Part shown: in pieces, positions 28,421 through 37,715 of the stretch
Layout: each line of letters opens with the position of its first letter
Position numbering within the stretch: the stretch's first letter is position 1
Assembly (NCBI RefSeq): GCF_025860405.1
Contig: NZ_CP063785.1
Coordinates: 1,612,001 to 1,676,000, forward strand
DNA length: 64,000 nt
Origin: Tolypothrix sp. PCC 7712
GTDB taxonomy: Bacteria > Cyanobacteriota > Cyanobacteriia > Cyanobacteriales > Nostocaceae
Direction of reading: 5' to 3'
Notes under the pieces: generated by a model
The model's database searches: none
What the model was told of the DNA's origin: nothing
What the model saw: only the letters and a program-made list of their open reading frames with translations
Translations under genes and position numbers: made by a program

Positions 28421-29518
28421 ATGGCTATTAAAGTCGCTTTACTCAATTTTTGCTTTGATGATTACACTATTGAATTAGCCAATAGCTTAGTCAATTATGT
28501 TGATTTAACTTTAATCCAGCAACAAAAGAGTGCCCCTGCTTGCAAAGGTGTACTCGATGAACGTATTCCAGTACTAAGATTTGAAAAACCACCCATGCGT
28601 CATCCTCGCAATATCCGTTCCATAGCCGAGATGATGCATATTATTCGAGAAGTTCAGCCTGATGTTCTCCATGTTCAAGAATCTAATGATATTTGGTATT
28701 TATTAAATCTTTTATTCGCTAAAATGCCGCCCCTAGTGACAACAATTCACGATGTGTTTGGTCACCCAGGGGATGGAGAACAAGTATTTGCTTCTCAATA
28801 TACTCGACCTATAGCGTTTTATCGTTCCCAACAATTAATTGTCCATACACAACAGCATCAAGAAACTTTAAATCAACAATTTCGCATACCAAAAGACAAA
28901 ATTAATATTCTGCCACATGGTGAGCTTGGCAGTTTATATCATCGCCGTACACAGAAATATAGCTCCCCGAAAGAACCAGCTACCTTGCTATTTTTTGGCA
29001 GAATTTGGCCGTACAAAGGCTTAAAATATTTGCTACAAGCAATGCCGTTAGTTGCTGAACGTATTCCTGATGTCAAGCTAATTATTGCTGGTAGAGGCGA
29101 AAATATTCATCAATATTTTCCGCATGGATATGATGAACAGCGCTACGAAATTATTAATAATTTTATTTCTAATGAAGATGTAGTGAAGTTATTTCAACGT
29201 AGCACAGCTACTATTCTGCCATATATTGAGGCATCTCAAAGTGGCGTAGCAGCTTTATCATATGGTATGGGAACGCCAATAATTGCTTCGGAAGTGGGAG
29301 GTTTAAAAGAGATAGTTCGCGATCAAGAAGATGGTTTATTGGTTCCACCGGGTGATGTGGAAGCCTTAGCAAAGGCAATTATTCATTTATTAAGTGATGA
29401 TCAATTGCAGCAAAAAATGCAAATTGCAGCCCTATCTCGCTCTCAGCAAGACTTGAATTGGTCAAATATTGCTGCTCAGACAGTAGATGTTTACCACAAA
29501 ACTATCAAATATGCGTAA
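28421..29518 (+). CDS. Glycosyltransferase, GT4 (GT-B fold)
   Basis: 365 residues. The C-terminal nucleotide-sugar domain shows LLFFGRIWPYKGLKYLLQA, VKLIIAGRGE, and PYIEASQSGVAALSYGMGTPIIASEVGGLKEIV. The usual E-x7-E motif is E-x7-A here (second acid replaced), seen in a minority of GT4 enzymes. The N-terminal half has VLHVQESNDIW and TTIHDVFGHPGDGE. No membrane segment. It adds one sugar to the lipid-linked repeat unit; donor and acceptor unknown. Confidence 0.87.
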   Translation: MAIKVALLNFCFDDYTIELANSLVNYVDLTLIQQQKSAPACKGVLDERIPVLRFEKPPMRHPRNIRSIAEMMHIIREVQPDVLHVQESNDIWYLLNLLFAKMPPLVTTIHDVFGHPGDGEQVFASQYTRPIAFYRSQQLIVHTQQHQETLNQQFRIPKDKINILPHGELGSLYHRRTQKYSSPKEPATLLFFGRIWPYKGLKYLLQAMPLVAERIPDVKLIIAGRGENIHQYFPHGYDEQRYEIINNFISNEDVVKLFQRSTATILPYIEASQSGVAALSYGMGTPIIASEVGGLKEIVRDQEDGLLVPPGDVEALAKAIIHLLSDDQLQQKMQIAALSRSQQDLNWSNIAAQTVDVYHKTIKYA

Positions 29519-29543
29519 ATGAAGCACTTTTCAGTATCAGGAT

Positions 29544-30809
29544 ATGAAAAAACTTTTGGGATTTTTTGAGCGAGCATTCACAGTTTTGTCCCTGTTACAT
29601 TATTCAGGTGGGCCACTAGTATTGATATTGATGGGTGGTCAAAGTGAGGGAGAAGCTCTAGTCCAGGATTTTGACTCTATCCCAGTTCGGATACTGTTCA
29701 TCATTATTTATGCAATTACGCTATTGCTGCTGATTGCTCGCTGGAAAAAAGTAATTTATCTACTCCGCAAAGATAAATTTATCTGGAGTTTAGTGGCAAT
29801 TGCAGTATGTTCTATTTTTTGGTCTTATGACCCAACTACTACACAGACTAGAGCTATTGGATTAGTAGGAACAAGTTTATTTGGAATTTACTTAGCTACA
29901 CGTTATACCCTCAAAGAACAGCTCGAGTTATTGGCATGGACATTTGGTTTAGCAGTTATTTTAAGTTTGATGTTTTCTGTAGGATTACCCAAATATGGTG
30001 TAATGGGTGGGGTACATGCTGGAGCTTGGCGGGGTATTTACCCTCATAAAAATTCTTGTGGCATTATCATGATGCTAAGTGCGCTGGTATTTTTGCTACT
30101 TGCTATTGACAAGAAAGAAAGGTCTCTGCCTTTGTGGTTGGGATTTGGATTGTCAATAATCATGTTGTTAATGACAAGATCAACATCATCTCTTTTAAAT
30201 TTTGGGAATATGATGTTCGCATTCTTCTTCTTTCGAGGATTACGCTTGCGATTAGATATGATGATTCCCGCCTTATGCTTTTTTGGTTCTATATTTGCCA
30301 GTTTATTTATCATCCTGCAGTCAAATAGCGATAGTATCCTGGCTTCTTTCGGTAAAGGTTCTAACCTCAGTGGTCGTACAGATCTATGGTTGGCTGTATT
30401 GGATATGATTTGGAAAAAGCCTTTGCTAGGCTATGGTTACGGTGCTTTTTGGCTAGGGGAAAATAGTGAAGCTGTTAATGTTTGGTACGCAGTTGGTTGG
30501 AAAGCACCTTATGCTCACAATGGATGGTTAGATATTTGGCTGACAGTAGGAATTTTAGGATTATTATTATGTGCATTAGGTTTTACATTCAGTTTAATAC
30601 GGTCATTTATTTGGGTTTATCAAACCAAAACTGTTGATGCTTTTTGGCCTGGTATTTACATTACATATATCTTTTTAGCTAATATGACAGAAACAACATT
30701 TATGGTGCAAAATGATATATCTTGGGTGCTATATGTGGCAGTAGGACTCACAGTATTACTACCACCAAAAACTCATAATCAACAGTTAAATAAACAGAAA
30801 TTTATTTGA
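29544..30809 (+). CDS. Wzy/O-antigen-ligase-type polymerase
   Basis: 421 residues with about ten to twelve membrane helices. The periplasmic-loop region with GKGSNLSGRTDLWLAVLDMI, GYGYGAFW and AYAHNGWLDIWLTVGILG is typical of the O-antigen ligase/Wzy (Wzy_C) family, which polymerises or transfers lipid-linked saccharides. In a locus with a flippase and co-polymerase, repeat-unit polymerase is the most likely role. It begins 25 bases after the preceding glycosyltransferase, in one transcript. Confidence 0.85.
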   Translation: MKKLLGFFERAFTVLSLLHYSGGPLVLILMGGQSEGEALVQDFDSIPVRILFIIIYAITLLLLIARWKKVIYLLRKDKFIWSLVAIAVCSIFWSYDPTTTQTRAIGLVGTSLFGIYLATRYTLKEQLELLAWTFGLAVILSLMFSVGLPKYGVMGGVHAGAWRGIYPHKNSCGIIMMLSALVFLLLAIDKKERSLPLWLGFGLSIIMLLMTRSTSSLLNFGNMMFAFFFFRGLRLRLDMMIPALCFFGSIFASLFIILQSNSDSILASFGKGSNLSGRTDLWLAVLDMIWKKPLLGYGYGAFWLGENSEAVNVWYAVGWKAPYAHNGWLDIWLTVGILGLLLCALGFTFSLIRSFIWVYQTKTVDAFWPGIYITYIFLANMTETTFMVQNDISWVLYVAVGLTVLLPPKTHNQQLNKQKFI

Positions 30810-30834
30810 AATAAATTATTTAATAATTTAAATC

Positions 30835-31935
30835 ATGAATAAAATTAAAATATTGATGATTGGCGCAAGTCTTCAACAGAATGGAGGCATTGCAACTGCT
30901 GAGAAATTAATAATTAATTATATTAATTATCTTATAGATATTGAGCATATAACTAGCCACGATGAAGGTTCAATTGTCCACAGATTAATAGTATTTACTA
31001 AAGCTTTAATCAAGTTAATCTGGTGTCTGACAATTCAAAAAATTGCCCTTGTACATATTCATCTTTCAGATGGAGGGAGTGTTTTACGTAAAGCAATTTT
31101 GCTAATTGTAACAGCAATATTTGGCAAGCCTGTATTAATGCACGCTCATGGGGCAGAATTTCATGTAACTTACAGTAAATTACCGCTATGGGCACAAAAA
31201 ACTGTCAGTTGGGTATTTCGCCAAAGCCAAGGATTTATCGTGCTTTCCAATACTTGGAAAGACTATTATGTGAGCAACTTAGGATTAAATCCAAAACAAG
31301 TGATTGTGATGCCTAATCCCACAGAAATACCTGCTGAAATTCCCAATCGGGCTAACTCTACTCAGCTAAATTTAGTTTTTTGTGGACGGGTAGGTCAACG
31401 TAAAGGTGCATTTGATTTAATTGAGGCGTTTGCTAAATTGCCTGATAGCCAAAAAGCTCATACCAAGTTGATTTTGGCAGGAGATGGTGAGATTAGCAAA
31501 GCACAAGAATTAGCCGATAATCTCAACCTAACAGAGAAGGTAACTTTTTTAGGTTGGATTGATGCAAAACAAATGAATGAGCTATTATCCCAAGCCAATA
31601 TATTTGTTTTGCCTTCCTATAACGAAGGTCTACCTATGGCTATTTTAGAAGCTATGGGCTGGGGGTTACCCATAATTGCAACACCTGTTGGGGGTATACC
31701 TGAATTAATAGTTAACCAGCAAAATGGTCTTTTAGTTACCCCGGGAAATATACAAGAGCTATCGCAAGCGATACAATTATTAATTGCAGATGAAAGTTTA
31801 CGCCTGGCTCTAGGGAAAGTTGCTAGAAAAAATGTTGAGCCGTTTGATATTAAAAATTATTGTCATAATTTAGCCGAAACCTATTATTCAATATCTAACT
31901 TTCATCCAACTGAGGAGATACTGCATGAGAATTAA
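30835..31935 (+). CDS. Glycosyltransferase, GT4
   Basis: 366 residues, GT-B fold. The N-terminal acceptor domain has GASLQQNGGIATAEKLI and MHAHGAEFHV; the C-terminal donor domain has VFCGRVGQRKGAFDLIEAF, LILAGDGE, VTFLGW and PSYNEGLPMAILEAMGWGLP. Unlike the 28421 gene, this one keeps the complete E-x7-E motif (EGLPMAILE), so it is a canonical retaining enzyme. Its last 11 bases overlap the start of the WecG-type gene, indicating translational coupling. Confidence 0.9.
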   Translation: MNKIKILMIGASLQQNGGIATAEKLIINYINYLIDIEHITSHDEGSIVHRLIVFTKALIKLIWCLTIQKIALVHIHLSDGGSVLRKAILLIVTAIFGKPVLMHAHGAEFHVTYSKLPLWAQKTVSWVFRQSQGFIVLSNTWKDYYVSNLGLNPKQVIVMPNPTEIPAEIPNRANSTQLNLVFCGRVGQRKGAFDLIEAFAKLPDSQKAHTKLILAGDGEISKAQELADNLNLTEKVTFLGWIDAKQMNELLSQANIFVLPSYNEGLPMAILEAMGWGLPIIATPVGGIPELIVNQQNGLLVTPGNIQELSQAIQLLIADESLRLALGKVARKNVEPFDIKNYCHNLAETYYSISNFHPTEEILHEN

Positions 31936-32683
31936 TATTTGTGGTGTGGAGATAGATAAATATAGTTTTGAGGAAGTTACTAGCCAAATTGTCAATCATG
32001 CGATTTCTAGGAGTCAGCCCGAATATGTGGTTACTCCTAATGCTATGCATATTTTAACTTTACAAAAAGATGCTTATTTTAGAGAAATTTACCGCCAAGC
32101 TTTTTTAGTAGTACCAGATGGTGTATCTCTTTTATGGGCCGCTAAATTTTTGCAAACCCCCTTAAACGGCAGAGTGAACGGCACAGATTTGTTTGAAAAG
32201 CTCTGTGCTGTAGCAGCAGAAAAAGGGTTAAAGATATTTTTATTAGGTGGTCGTCCGGGAGCAGCAGATCAAGCTAAACAAAAGCTCAAAGCTAGACATC
32301 CAAATCTGTCAATTGTGGGTACTTATTGTCCCCCTTATGGATTTGAAAACCAGCCAGAAGAATTAGCCGCAATTAATTCTAAAATTAAAGCTGCCTCTCC
32401 CGATATTCTATTTGTAGGATTGGGAGCACCCAAACAAGAGAAATGGATAGCTCAGAATTATCAAGAGTTAGAAGTACCAATTTCTGTTGGTATTGGCGTA
32501 AGCTTTGAGCTAGTGGCTGATATGGTCACAAGAGCGCCAGTCTGGATGCAAAAGTCAGGTCTAGAATGGTTGTTTCGGCTGATAGTTGAACCTAGCCGTT
32601 TGTGGAAGCGATATATCCTGGGCAATCCTACATTTATTTGGCTGGTATTGAAGCAGCGTTTTCAGACATTAATGTTGAACTAA
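31925..32683 (+). CDS. WecG/TagA/CpsF-family glycosyltransferase (GT26)
   Basis: 252 residues. Family signatures: VVTPNAMHILTLQKD, VVPDGVSLLWAAKFL (the conserved Asp region), RVNGTDLFEKLC, IFLLGGRPGAADQAK, FVGLGAPKQEKWI and GVGVSFELVAD-like GIGVSFELVADMV. Members transfer N-acetylmannosaminuronic acid or N-acetylmannosamine to lipid-linked intermediates. The ATG at 31925 lies within the preceding gene (11-base overlap). Confidence 0.93.
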   Translation: MRINICGVEIDKYSFEEVTSQIVNHAISRSQPEYVVTPNAMHILTLQKDAYFREIYRQAFLVVPDGVSLLWAAKFLQTPLNGRVNGTDLFEKLCAVAAEKGLKIFLLGGRPGAADQAKQKLKARHPNLSIVGTYCPPYGFENQPEELAAINSKIKAASPDILFVGLGAPKQEKWIAQNYQELEVPISVGIGVSFELVADMVTRAPVWMQKSGLEWLFRLIVEPSRLWKRYILGNPTFIWLVLKQRFQTLMLN

Positions 32684-32712
32684 TCATCAATAAATAATCA
32701 GAGGGTAGAAGA

Positions 32713-33768
32713 GTGAAAATTAGTATTGGTATACTTGCTTATAACGAAGCTAATTGTATTAGCAACACACTGCAATCTTTATTTGCACAGAGTATATTTC
32801 AAACAGCTGATAGTAATACAGCAATTGAAATTGTGGTAGTACCCAATGGTTGCACTGATGAGACAGATGCGATCGCACGTACCACATTAGAAAAGTTAGT
32901 TCAGTCTACCGTTAATCCTGCTGTTTCTGGAAAAGTCTGCGAAGTTAAAGAAGCAGGTAAGCCTAATGCTTGGAATAATTACGTCCATCAGTTTTCTGAC
33001 CCCAGTGCCGATTACATATTCCTGATGGATGCGGATATTCAATTTCTGGCTCCTACTACTCTGCATTCAATGGTAGAAGCTCTGGAAGTCAATCCTCATG
33101 CTTGTGTATCTGTAGATACATTAGTCAAGGATGTAGCCCTGAAGGAGAAGAAAAGTTTAATAGATCAGCTATCGCTGGCTGTTTCTAAAGTATCAGGAGC
33201 TAAATCAGTCTGGATTTGCGGGCAGCTTTATTGTGCTAGGGCTGACGTATTACGTAGAATTTGGATGCCCAAAGGTATTGAAGTAGAAGACGGCTTTTTG
33301 TGGAAGATGGTTGTGACCAACTTGTTAACTTCCCCAGAAGTACCAGAACGGGTGGTACGTGCTGATTCTGCATCCCATGTATTTGAAGCTTATACTGACA
33401 TTCGTCGCTTACTCCGCCATGAACGATGGTTGATTTTAGCTAACACCATCAACACATTGATTTATGAAGACTTACAAGCCATCTGCAACCAGCACCAAGA
33501 TGCAGGTGCAATTATCAAAGCTCGCAATGAACAAGATCCATTATGGGTCAGCAAGTTAATCCAAGCCAACGTTTCCCAAAAAAGCGGTTGGGTAATTCCC
33601 TCATGGTTGCTGTTACGTCGATTTAATAGCTTGCTGCAATTATCCTTACATAAGGCAGTGCTGTTTTTGCCTGTAGCAGTCACCGCATTTTGTGTAGACC
33701 TACTGGTTTGTTTGCAAGCCAATGATAAATTAAACAATTGGCAAGAATACATTTCTAATAAGGCGTGA
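32713..33768 (+). CDS. Glycosyltransferase, GT2 (GT-A fold)
   Basis: 351 residues from a GTG start (GAGGGTAGAAGA precedes). The N-terminal IGILAYNEANCISNTLQSLF, VVVPNGCTDETDAIA and the DxD-type YIFLMDADIQFL are the GT-A signatures of GT2. Unusual in that an acceptor-loop segment (EVEDGFLWKMVV) is followed by a long C-terminal part ending in a membrane-like helix (KAVLFLPVAVTAFCVDLLVCL, about 315-335). It may be membrane anchored. Last of the glycosyltransferases in the run. Confidence 0.85.
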   Translation: MKISIGILAYNEANCISNTLQSLFAQSIFQTADSNTAIEIVVVPNGCTDETDAIARTTLEKLVQSTVNPAVSGKVCEVKEAGKPNAWNNYVHQFSDPSADYIFLMDADIQFLAPTTLHSMVEALEVNPHACVSVDTLVKDVALKEKKSLIDQLSLAVSKVSGAKSVWICGQLYCARADVLRRIWMPKGIEVEDGFLWKMVVTNLLTSPEVPERVVRADSASHVFEAYTDIRRLLRHERWLILANTINTLIYEDLQAICNQHQDAGAIIKARNEQDPLWVSKLIQANVSQKSGWVIPSWLLLRRFNSLLQLSLHKAVLFLPVAVTAFCVDLLVCLQANDKLNNWQEYISNKA

Positions 33769-33956
33769 ATCTATCCAGTAGCAGTGATCAACTGTGTAGC
33801 CTAGAACGTTAAGGGTCAAGGATCATAGAGTCATAAGTCAAAAGGTGCATCTTCATTTTTCCCAGTCATACATCCCCGATCCCCACTACCCCCCAAGTTC
33901 CCCAGTCCCTATTTTCAAATCGATAAACTTAGCTCACAACATGAGGATGATGCGAA

Positions 33957-35117
33957 ATGGTAAGAAATAGGATGCTGAATAGAAGAGGATTCTTGTACTT
34001 AGGCTTAGGAACAGCGGCAAGTATAGGTGCTTTGACAATTAGCAAAGCAATGCCCCCAAAGAAAACTATACCTGTATCGCCTTTACGCAGAGACTTTCAG
34101 GTAGTAGGACAAACTCCTTTAAAAATCCGTGCTGCTAGTAAGGGGTTAATTTATGGGGCAGATTGCGGCACTTTAAATTTAGAAGCAGAGCCAGAGCTAG
34201 CAAAACTGCTGGTCAGAGAATGCTCAATGTTAGTTGCTGGCTTTCTTAAGTGGGATTTACTACGTCCAACTCCCGATAGTTTTGATTTTAAGCGGGGCGA
34301 TTGGTTCGCCAAATTTGCACGCAATAATAAGATGTTGTTGCGCGGACACACTTTAGTATGGTACATGTCTTTGCCTGCTTGGTTTAAAGAGACAGTTAAC
34401 AAGCAAAATGCCAAGCAGTTTTTGACACAACACATTCAAAAAGTGATGGGTCATTATGCCGGACAAATGCATTCTTGGGATGTGGTCAATGAAGCGATCG
34501 CAGTCGAGGATGGATACTCTAGAGGTTTGCGAAAGATGCCTTGGTTAGAGTTTTTGGGGCCAGATTATATTGAAATGGCTTTTCGGATTGCAGCCCAAGC
34601 AGACCCCAAAGCTCAATTAGTATATAACGACTATGGGCTGGAATATGACACTCCTGAAAATGAAGCGAAAAGGAATGCCGTTTTAAAGTTACTCGAGCAT
34701 TTAAAATCTAGAGAAGTCCCAATTCATGCCTTTGGCATTCAATCTCATCTGTTAGCTCATGAAACTCGCTTTAATCCTCAAAAATTACAAAAATTCTTGA
34801 AAGAAGTGGCTGACTTGGGTCTTAAAATCATGGTGACAGAGCTGGATGTCATAGACCAAGAATTACCTGCGGATGTGGCTGTTCGCGATCGCATAGTTGC
34901 TGCAGCTTATGAAGATTATCTAGGTGCAGTCTTAGAAGTACCAGCAGTTAACACTGTGATCAATTGGGGATTGAGCGATCGCCATACTTGGCTGGCAGAA
35001 TTTCAAGCTCGTAAAGATGGCGCAGCAGTCAGACCCTTAGCCTGGGATGCTGACTTCAAACCGAAATTGGCATGGAATGCGATCGCCAGAGCTTTTGACA
35101 AAGCGCCTAAACGCTAA
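33957..35117 (+). CDS. GH10-family endo-beta-1,4-xylanase-like hydrolase with Tat signal
   Basis: 386 residues. The N-terminus has a twin-arginine motif (NRRGFLYLG, R9-R10) and a hydrophobic stretch to about residue 31, so export in folded form is likely. The GH10 catalytic domain begins about residue 60: RGHTLVWYMSLPAWF, HSWDVVNEAIAV with acid/base E179, YNDYGLEYDTPENEAKRN, HAFGIQSHL and MVTELDVIDQ with nucleophile E295, ending with INWGLSDRHTWL. Both catalytic acids and the general layout are intact. Located between the polysaccharide glycosyltransferases and the co-polymerase, it probably trims or remodels the exported polysaccharide rather than digesting plant xylan. Confidence 0.92.
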   Translation: MVRNRMLNRRGFLYLGLGTAASIGALTISKAMPPKKTIPVSPLRRDFQVVGQTPLKIRAASKGLIYGADCGTLNLEAEPELAKLLVRECSMLVAGFLKWDLLRPTPDSFDFKRGDWFAKFARNNKMLLRGHTLVWYMSLPAWFKETVNKQNAKQFLTQHIQKVMGHYAGQMHSWDVVNEAIAVEDGYSRGLRKMPWLEFLGPDYIEMAFRIAAQADPKAQLVYNDYGLEYDTPENEAKRNAVLKLLEHLKSREVPIHAFGIQSHLLAHETRFNPQKLQKFLKEVADLGLKIMVTELDVIDQELPADVAVRDRIVAAAYEDYLGAVLEVPAVNTVINWGLSDRHTWLAEFQARKDGAAVRPLAWDADFKPKLAWNAIARAFDKAPKR

Positions 35118-35318
35118 GTTTTAGTATTTTTACTGAAACCAATAACAGCTCTTATCAATAACTTCATGGTTTTTTAATCTAATTAGTATATACTACTGAT
35201 ACTAATTAGATAGTAGTCTTAATTTAAATAGTAATATTTAACGCCCATATCCAGTAAGTAGTTGTTTACTTCATTGCCTTGAACCTGCACTTTTGAAAAC
35301 TTTTTGTTGGGATGAGCT

Positions 35319-37532
35319 ATGGAATCAAGAGAATCTATTGATTTCGACTTGAGTCGTTATTTATCGATGGTGAAACGGCAATGGATACCGGCAGCCAGTA
35401 TCTTTGCATCGACAGTGGCTCTTAGTGTTGTCGCAACAACATTGCTCAAGCCATCCTATGAAGCAGAAGGCAAACTATTATTTAAAACACCCACTTTTAA
35501 TGTCGTGGGATCTGAACTCTTACCTAGCGAAAGTCAAGCTAGAGGGGACTTAAGACCTTTAGTATCAACTCAGAACCCGATTACTACTCAAATAGAAGTA
35601 ATCACTTCACCTTTGTTGTTGCAAAAAACCATAGATGAACTACAACTAAAAAACAAAGAAGGTAAACCTTTAACACCAGAAGTACTCAAAAAAGCCCTAA
35701 ATATTAAAATAATTGGTGGCACAGATGTGTTGCTAGTTAGCTATCAAAGTCCTAACCCTCAAGAAGCGGCCGCAGTAGTTAACAACGTGATGAATCTCTA
35801 CTTAGAGAATGATATTCTCACCAATCGCGCCGAAGCGGAAGCAACACGCAAATTTATGGCTAAACAACTTCCTAACAATAGAAGTGCTGTTCAGGATGCG
35901 GAAGCGGCGCTCCGCATATTTAAACAAAAATATAACATCGTAGATTTGGCAGAGGAGACGCGATCTGCAGTTGCAATTATTGGCAATTTAGACAGTAACA
36001 TTAACGGTGTTAAAGCTGACTTCGATCAAGCAACTGCTCAAACTAATGAACTGCGTCAAAAAGTAAATTTAAATTCTCAAGAGGCTCTTTCGGCAAGTGC
36101 TGTCAGTCAGTCACCTGCGGTACAAGGAATTCTCACTCAACTGCAAGACATAGACAGACAATTAGCCAGCGAACGCAGCCGATTCTTAGATGATAATCCA
36201 GTAATTATTAACTTAGAACAAAGGAAAACTAACTTACAAGCTCTCCTCAAACAAGAAATTGGCCAAACTGGTGCTGGGCCAGTCAATTATCCACCAAAAA
36301 CCCTACAAATAGGGGAAACCAAACAAAACCTCATTAGAGATTTTCTGCAATCAGAAGTTCAACGTCGAGGTTTAGAACAAAAACTGACTTCGTTGTACAA
36401 TTCTCGCTCTGTTTACGAACAAAGGGTAAGAATCATACCCCAACTAGAACAACAACAAAGGGATCTAGAAAGGAGATTGGAAGTTGCCCAATCAACCTAC
36501 CAAACTCTCTTAAAAAAGGTTCAAGAATTACAATTAGCAGAAAACAATAATACACCAAATGCTCGAATCATTGCTAAAGGTTCTGTCCCCATCAAACCAA
36601 CATTAGGACTGAAACCTTTCATTTTGGTGCTAGGTGTTTTATTAGGTGCATTTTTAGCCACCACTGCTGTCATCTTCTTAGAAACCAGAGATAGATCTCT
36701 GAAAACACTGAAGGAAATCAGAGAAATATTTGGTTATACCTTATTAGGCATAGTACCCTCATCTACGAAAAAGATTCGCTCTCGTTATCGCGAAACAGAG
36801 ATAGCTACTCAAGAAATTGCAGTTATCGATTCACCTAGTTCCTTAACTAGCGAAATTTACCGGATGATTCAGGCTAATCTGAGATTCCTGAGTTCAGATA
36901 AGGTACTCAAAACCATTGTGGTGAGTAGCGCAGTTCCCAAAGAAGGTAAATCTACAGTTTCCGCCAACTTAGCAGCTGCGATCGCGCAATTAGGACGCAA
37001 AGTCTTATTAATTGATGCTGATATGCGAGTTCCGACACAGCATCATCTCTGGCAAATTACTAATACAGCGGGTTTGAGTGAAGTACTGGTAGGTGAAGCT
37101 GAATTCAAAACGGCTGCATCTAACGTCATTGAAAATCTAGATGTCTTAACAGCTGGGGTTAGACCTCCTAATCCATTAGCTTTGTTGGATTCTAAACGGA
37201 TGGCGACATTAATTCAAGAATTCTCTAATCAATATGACTTTGTCATTATTGATGCTCCACCTCTATTGTTGGCTGCTGATGCTGTGACTTTAAGCCACAT
37301 GACTGATGGCATTTTACTAGTGGCTCGTCCCGGGGTAATTGATTCTAACAGCGCTAATAATGCCAAAGAATTGTTACAGCGCTCCGGTCAAAATGTCTTA
37401 GGTTTATTAGTGAATGGCATCAATGAGAAAAATGAGTCTAGCAATGATTTCTATCATGCTAAAGAATATTTTAGTGCTGACACAGTAACAACGGAATCTG
37501 GAGCTGGAGTCAGAACTTGGAGCCAGAGATAA
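35319..37532 (+). CDS. Polysaccharide co-polymerase fused to BY-type tyrosine kinase (GumC/Wzc-like)
   Basis: 737 residues. The N-terminal Wzz domain starts with YLSMVKRQWIPAASIFASTV (first membrane helix about 22-42), followed by a long coiled coil (about 180-410), a second membrane helix (about 430-450; LKPFILVLGVLLGAFLATTA), and a cytoplasmic P-loop kinase with Walker A VPKEGKST (K544), Walker A' LLIDADMRVP (about 562-571) and Walker B FVIIDAPP (about 641-648). It controls chain length and export. The C-terminal tail has only two tyrosines (Y712, Y717) instead of the Tyr-rich cluster of Wzc. Confidence 0.93.
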   Translation: MESRESIDFDLSRYLSMVKRQWIPAASIFASTVALSVVATTLLKPSYEAEGKLLFKTPTFNVVGSELLPSESQARGDLRPLVSTQNPITTQIEVITSPLLLQKTIDELQLKNKEGKPLTPEVLKKALNIKIIGGTDVLLVSYQSPNPQEAAAVVNNVMNLYLENDILTNRAEAEATRKFMAKQLPNNRSAVQDAEAALRIFKQKYNIVDLAEETRSAVAIIGNLDSNINGVKADFDQATAQTNELRQKVNLNSQEALSASAVSQSPAVQGILTQLQDIDRQLASERSRFLDDNPVIINLEQRKTNLQALLKQEIGQTGAGPVNYPPKTLQIGETKQNLIRDFLQSEVQRRGLEQKLTSLYNSRSVYEQRVRIIPQLEQQQRDLERRLEVAQSTYQTLLKKVQELQLAENNNTPNARIIAKGSVPIKPTLGLKPFILVLGVLLGAFLATTAVIFLETRDRSLKTLKEIREIFGYTLLGIVPSSTKKIRSRYRETEIATQEIAVIDSPSSLTSEIYRMIQANLRFLSSDKVLKTIVVSSAVPKEGKSTVSANLAAAIAQLGRKVLLIDADMRVPTQHHLWQITNTAGLSEVLVGEAEFKTAASNVIENLDVLTAGVRPPNPLALLDSKRMATLIQEFSNQYDFVIIDAPPLLLAADAVTLSHMTDGILLVARPGVIDSNSANNAKELLQRSGQNVLGLLVNGINEKNESSNDFYHAKEYFSADTVTTESGAGVRTWSQR

Positions 37533-37567
37533 TTCAATAACTAAAAAACCTAGTTAGTTATCAAGAA

Positions 37568-37598
37568 ATCTCAGGGGTTTGCACCTCTGGGATTTTTT
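37568..37598 (+). terminator. Terminator of the exopolysaccharide locus
   Basis: ATCTCAGGGG / CCTCTGGGAT, a 10-bp stem with two G-T pairs and a 6-base loop, followed by TTTTT. Lies 36 bases after the kinase stop codon. Confidence 0.8.
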
Positions 37599-37715
37599 AT
37601 TTTGGGAAGGTTTTGGATAGCACCTAAGAGGTTGTTTGAAAAGTCGGGTAGTTTGTAAAAAAACTCTCTCAGTGTAAGCTGCGAATAGTGAAAGACACAG
37701 CACCGAGAGAGTGAC

